A stretch of 64,000 nt of DNA from Halobacteriales archaeon QS_9_68_17 (GTDB taxonomy: Archaea; Halobacteriota; Halobacteria; Halobacteriales; Natronoarchaeaceae): positions 64,501-128,500 of the forward strand of contig PXSA01000032.1 of NCBI GenBank assembly GCA_003023565.1, read 5' to 3'. Shown here piece by piece: positions 62,440-64,000 of the stretch (positions within the stretch are counted from its first letter, which is position 1; every line of letters starts with the position of its first letter). The translations under genes and the position numbers were made by a program. Below the pieces are notes generated by a model. The model saw nothing but the letters and a program-made list of their open reading frames with translations. It was not told the DNA's origin and made no database searches.

Positions 62440-62697
62440 TCACGCCTCGATCGGCGTTCCGCAGTGGCCGCAGGTCTCGGCGTCCGGGTCGTTCGGACTG
62501 CCGCAATCGGGGCAGTTCACGGGTGGAACGTGGGGGTCGTCGTCGGCCTCGTCGAACACCGTGGTCAGGATGCCGGCAACGACGAGCGCGCCCCCCAGCC
62601 CGAACCAGAGGAGCGGTCCGGCGGCGAGAAACAGGGAGATCACGAACGGGAAGAGGGCGACGGCGAGGCCGAGGACGATGAGGTCGGTTCCTTCCAT
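62440..62697 (-). CDS. Membrane protein with C-terminal zinc ribbon
   Basis: An 85-residue protein. Two membrane helices (LIVLGLAVALFPFVISLFLA and WFGLGGALVVAGILTTVF) are followed by a soluble tail with CPDCGSPNDPDAETCGHCG, a four-cysteine zinc ribbon. Similar short membrane zinc-ribbon proteins are common in haloarchaea; function unknown. It lies upstream of the previous two genes on the same strand and diverges from mutY. Confidence 0.65.
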   Translation of the reverse strand: MEGTDLIVLGLAVALFPFVISLFLAAGPLLWFGLGGALVVAGILTTVFDEADDDPHVPPVNCPDCGSPNDPDAETCGHCGTPIEA

Positions 62698-62799
62698 AGT
62701 TCTTCAAAATAGCCGACGCGAAATAAACGTTCGCCCGTCCGCCCGGCCGTCCGACCGCGACCGGCAGGCGTATCCCGTTCGCGTCGTAAGCCGACGGCG

Positions 62800-63720
62800 A
62801 TGAGCGAGGCCGACGAATCCCCGTTGCCCGCGGACGCCGACGCCGTCCGGGCGGCCCTGGTCGAGTGGTACGAGGCGGACCACCGCGACTTCCCCTGGCG
62901 GCGGACCGAGGACCCCTACGAGGTCCTCGTCTCGGAGGTGATGAGCCAGCAGACCCAGCTGAGCCGCGTCGAGACGGCGTGGGCGGCGTTCCTGGAACGC
63001 TGGCCGACCGCGGCCGACCTCGCCGCGGCCGACCGCGCAGACGTGGTCGGGTTCTGGACGGACCACAGCCTCGGCTACAACAACCGGGCGCGCTACCTCC
63101 ACGAGGCGGCCGGACAGGTAACGGAGGAGTTCGGCGGCGAGTTCCCCGAACCGCCCGAGGCGCTACAGGAACTGCAGGGCGTCGGGCCGTACACCGCAAA
63201 CGCCGTCGCCAGTTTCGCGTTCGACAACGGGAACGCCGTCGTCGACACCAACGTCAAGCGCGTGCTGTACCGCGCGTTCGACGTGCCCGACGACGACGGC
63301 GAGTTCGAGCGCGTGGCGGGAGAACTCATGCCGGCGGGCGAGTCGCGGGTGTGGAACAACGCGATAATGGAACTCGGCGGCGTCGCCTGCGAGCAGACGC
63401 CCGCCTGCGAGGAGGCCGGTTGCCCGTGGCGCGAGTGGTGTTCCGCCTACCACACCGGCGACTTCACCGCGCCGGACGTGCCGACACAGCCCTCCTTCGA
63501 GGGGAGCAGGCGGCAGTTCCGCGGGAAGGTCGTTTCCCTGCTCGACGAGTACGGCGAACTCGCGCTCGACGACCTCGGCCCGCGCGTCCGCGTCGACTAC
63601 AACCCCGACGGCGAGGGCGAAGCGACGCGGGAGTGGCTCCGCGGCCTCGTCCGGGACCTGGCGGACGACGGCCTCGTGGAGTTCGACGGGGAGAGCGGCG
63701 TCGCGCGACTACGGAAGTGA
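62800..63720 (+). CDS. mutY: A/G-specific adenine glycosylase MutY
   Basis: A 306-residue DNA glycosylase removing adenine mispaired with 8-oxoguanine. The HhH-GPD fold is shown by VSEVMSQQTQLSRV, the hairpin LQGVGPYTANAVASFAF and the catalytic aspartate in VVDTNVKRVLYRAF. The [4Fe-4S] ligands lie in GVACEQTPACEEAGCPWREWC. The C-terminal recognition domain is shorter than in bacterial MutY, as usual in archaea. It fits with the photolyase as DNA-repair capacity in a high-light, high-oxygen habitat. Confidence 0.9.
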   Translation: MSEADESPLPADADAVRAALVEWYEADHRDFPWRRTEDPYEVLVSEVMSQQTQLSRVETAWAAFLERWPTAADLAAADRADVVGFWTDHSLGYNNRARYLHEAAGQVTEEFGGEFPEPPEALQELQGVGPYTANAVASFAFDNGNAVVDTNVKRVLYRAFDVPDDDGEFERVAGELMPAGESRVWNNAIMELGGVACEQTPACEEAGCPWREWCSAYHTGDFTAPDVPTQPSFEGSRRQFRGKVVSLLDEYGELALDDLGPRVRVDYNPDGEGEATREWLRGLVRDLADDGLVEFDGESGVARLRK

Positions 63721-63736
63721 TTCACGAAGCGGAGCG

Positions 63737-64000
63737 TCACACCTCGCGAGCCATCATCACCTCGTCGACGAGGTCGCCGTCGAGCGTGTAGTGGTTCCGG
63801 CGGATCCCCTCGGTGTGCCAGTCGTGGGCCTCCAGAAACGCCATCGCCTCGTCGTTGACGGCCGGCACGCTGTTGTACACCTTGCGATAGCCGTTCGCGT
63901 TCGTCCACGCCGTCGCGCGGTCCAGCAGCGTCGTGCCGATGCCGCGCTCGCGGTACGCCTCGCGCACCCCGACGGTCAGCTGCGCGCCGTTGCTCATCTT
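63737..64000 (-). CDS. GNAT-family acetyltransferase, N-terminus beyond the window
   Basis: The last 86 residues of a GNAT acetyltransferase, with the acetyl-CoA loop motif VREAYRERGIGTTLLDRATA and the later FLEAHDWHTEGIRRNHY region. The frame remains open at the window edge, so the ATG at 63997 is probably internal and the gene continues to the right. Substrate unknown. It converges on mutY. Confidence 0.8.
   Translation of the reverse strand, partial: KMSNGAQLTVGVREAYRERGIGTTLLDRATAWTNANGYRKVYNSVPAVNDEAMAFLEAHDWHTEGIRRNHYTLDGDLVDEVMMAREV

Overview
The window reads as a chromosome segment of a halophilic archaeon (class Halobacteria). GC content is very high, proteins are acidic (Asp/Glu-rich), many genes appear leaderless with an AT-rich TATA box about 25-30 bases before the start codon, and several families are haloarchaeal hallmarks: HalOD1, amphi-Trp, UPF0179, DUF5827, DUF63, a TbsP-type regulator and a PccB-PccX-PccA carboxylase operon. 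The genus cannot be fixed from the sequence alone.

Layout. 1-240: the 3' end of a probable IS200/IS605-type element. 244-3115: two tandem sodium symporters. 3200-7041: biotin-dependent acyl-CoA (propionyl-CoA) carboxylase operon pccB-pccX-pccA. 7042-7600: decayed DNA beside tRNA-Glu(CUC). 7853-15291: mixed housekeeping genes (membrane-tethered HTH regulator, thyX, metallo-hydrolase, sod, photolyase) interleaved with three broken genes. 15549-20963: a co-directional cluster of FkbM methyltransferase, CDP-alcohol phosphotransferase, DoxX, MDR dehydrogenase, divergent pterin synthase, glycosyltransferase and methyltransferase, suggestive of a glycosylated or methylated small molecule or lipid. 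22949-31914: a minus-strand operon of two PrkA kinases, a YeaH/UPF0229 protein and SpoVR; the SpoVR gene carries a 395-residue intein with a LAGLIDADG endonuclease. 32485-38451: small conserved genes, a DUF309 gene inserted inside a broken DUF309 paralogue, a HAD phosphatase, a CNNM/CorC-type protein and an acetyltransferase. 38588-40490: tRNA-Leu(CAA) followed by a 1.76-kb cassette with a cytidine deaminase, bounded by repeats of the tRNA 3' end. 40520-53627: nuclease, inositol-phosphatase family, Lrp regulator, DUF63, YcaO (broken), TbsP-type regulator, CHAT protease, glyA, folD (broken) and a decayed FetAB-like transporter. 53822-64000: small haloarchaeal proteins, a candidate sRNA, PadR regulator, MgtC (broken), class-III aminotransferase, a low-GC patch with a decayed nuclease-like gene, and mutY.

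Three points stand out. First, two copies (about 33299-33476 and 46409-46588) of a roughly 180-base structured element have identical linkers but different stems that change in compensating pairs; each abuts the stop codon of an unrelated minus-strand gene. Second, SpoVR carries an intein within the PrkA-YeaH-SpoVR stress operon. Third, at least five otherwise well-conserved genes (FAD oxidase, GT4 glycosyltransferase, YcaO, folD, MgtC) share one lesion: an out-of-frame internal deletion of roughly 30-45 codons. Because folD is normally essential, assembly error must be excluded before these are treated as real pseudogenes.
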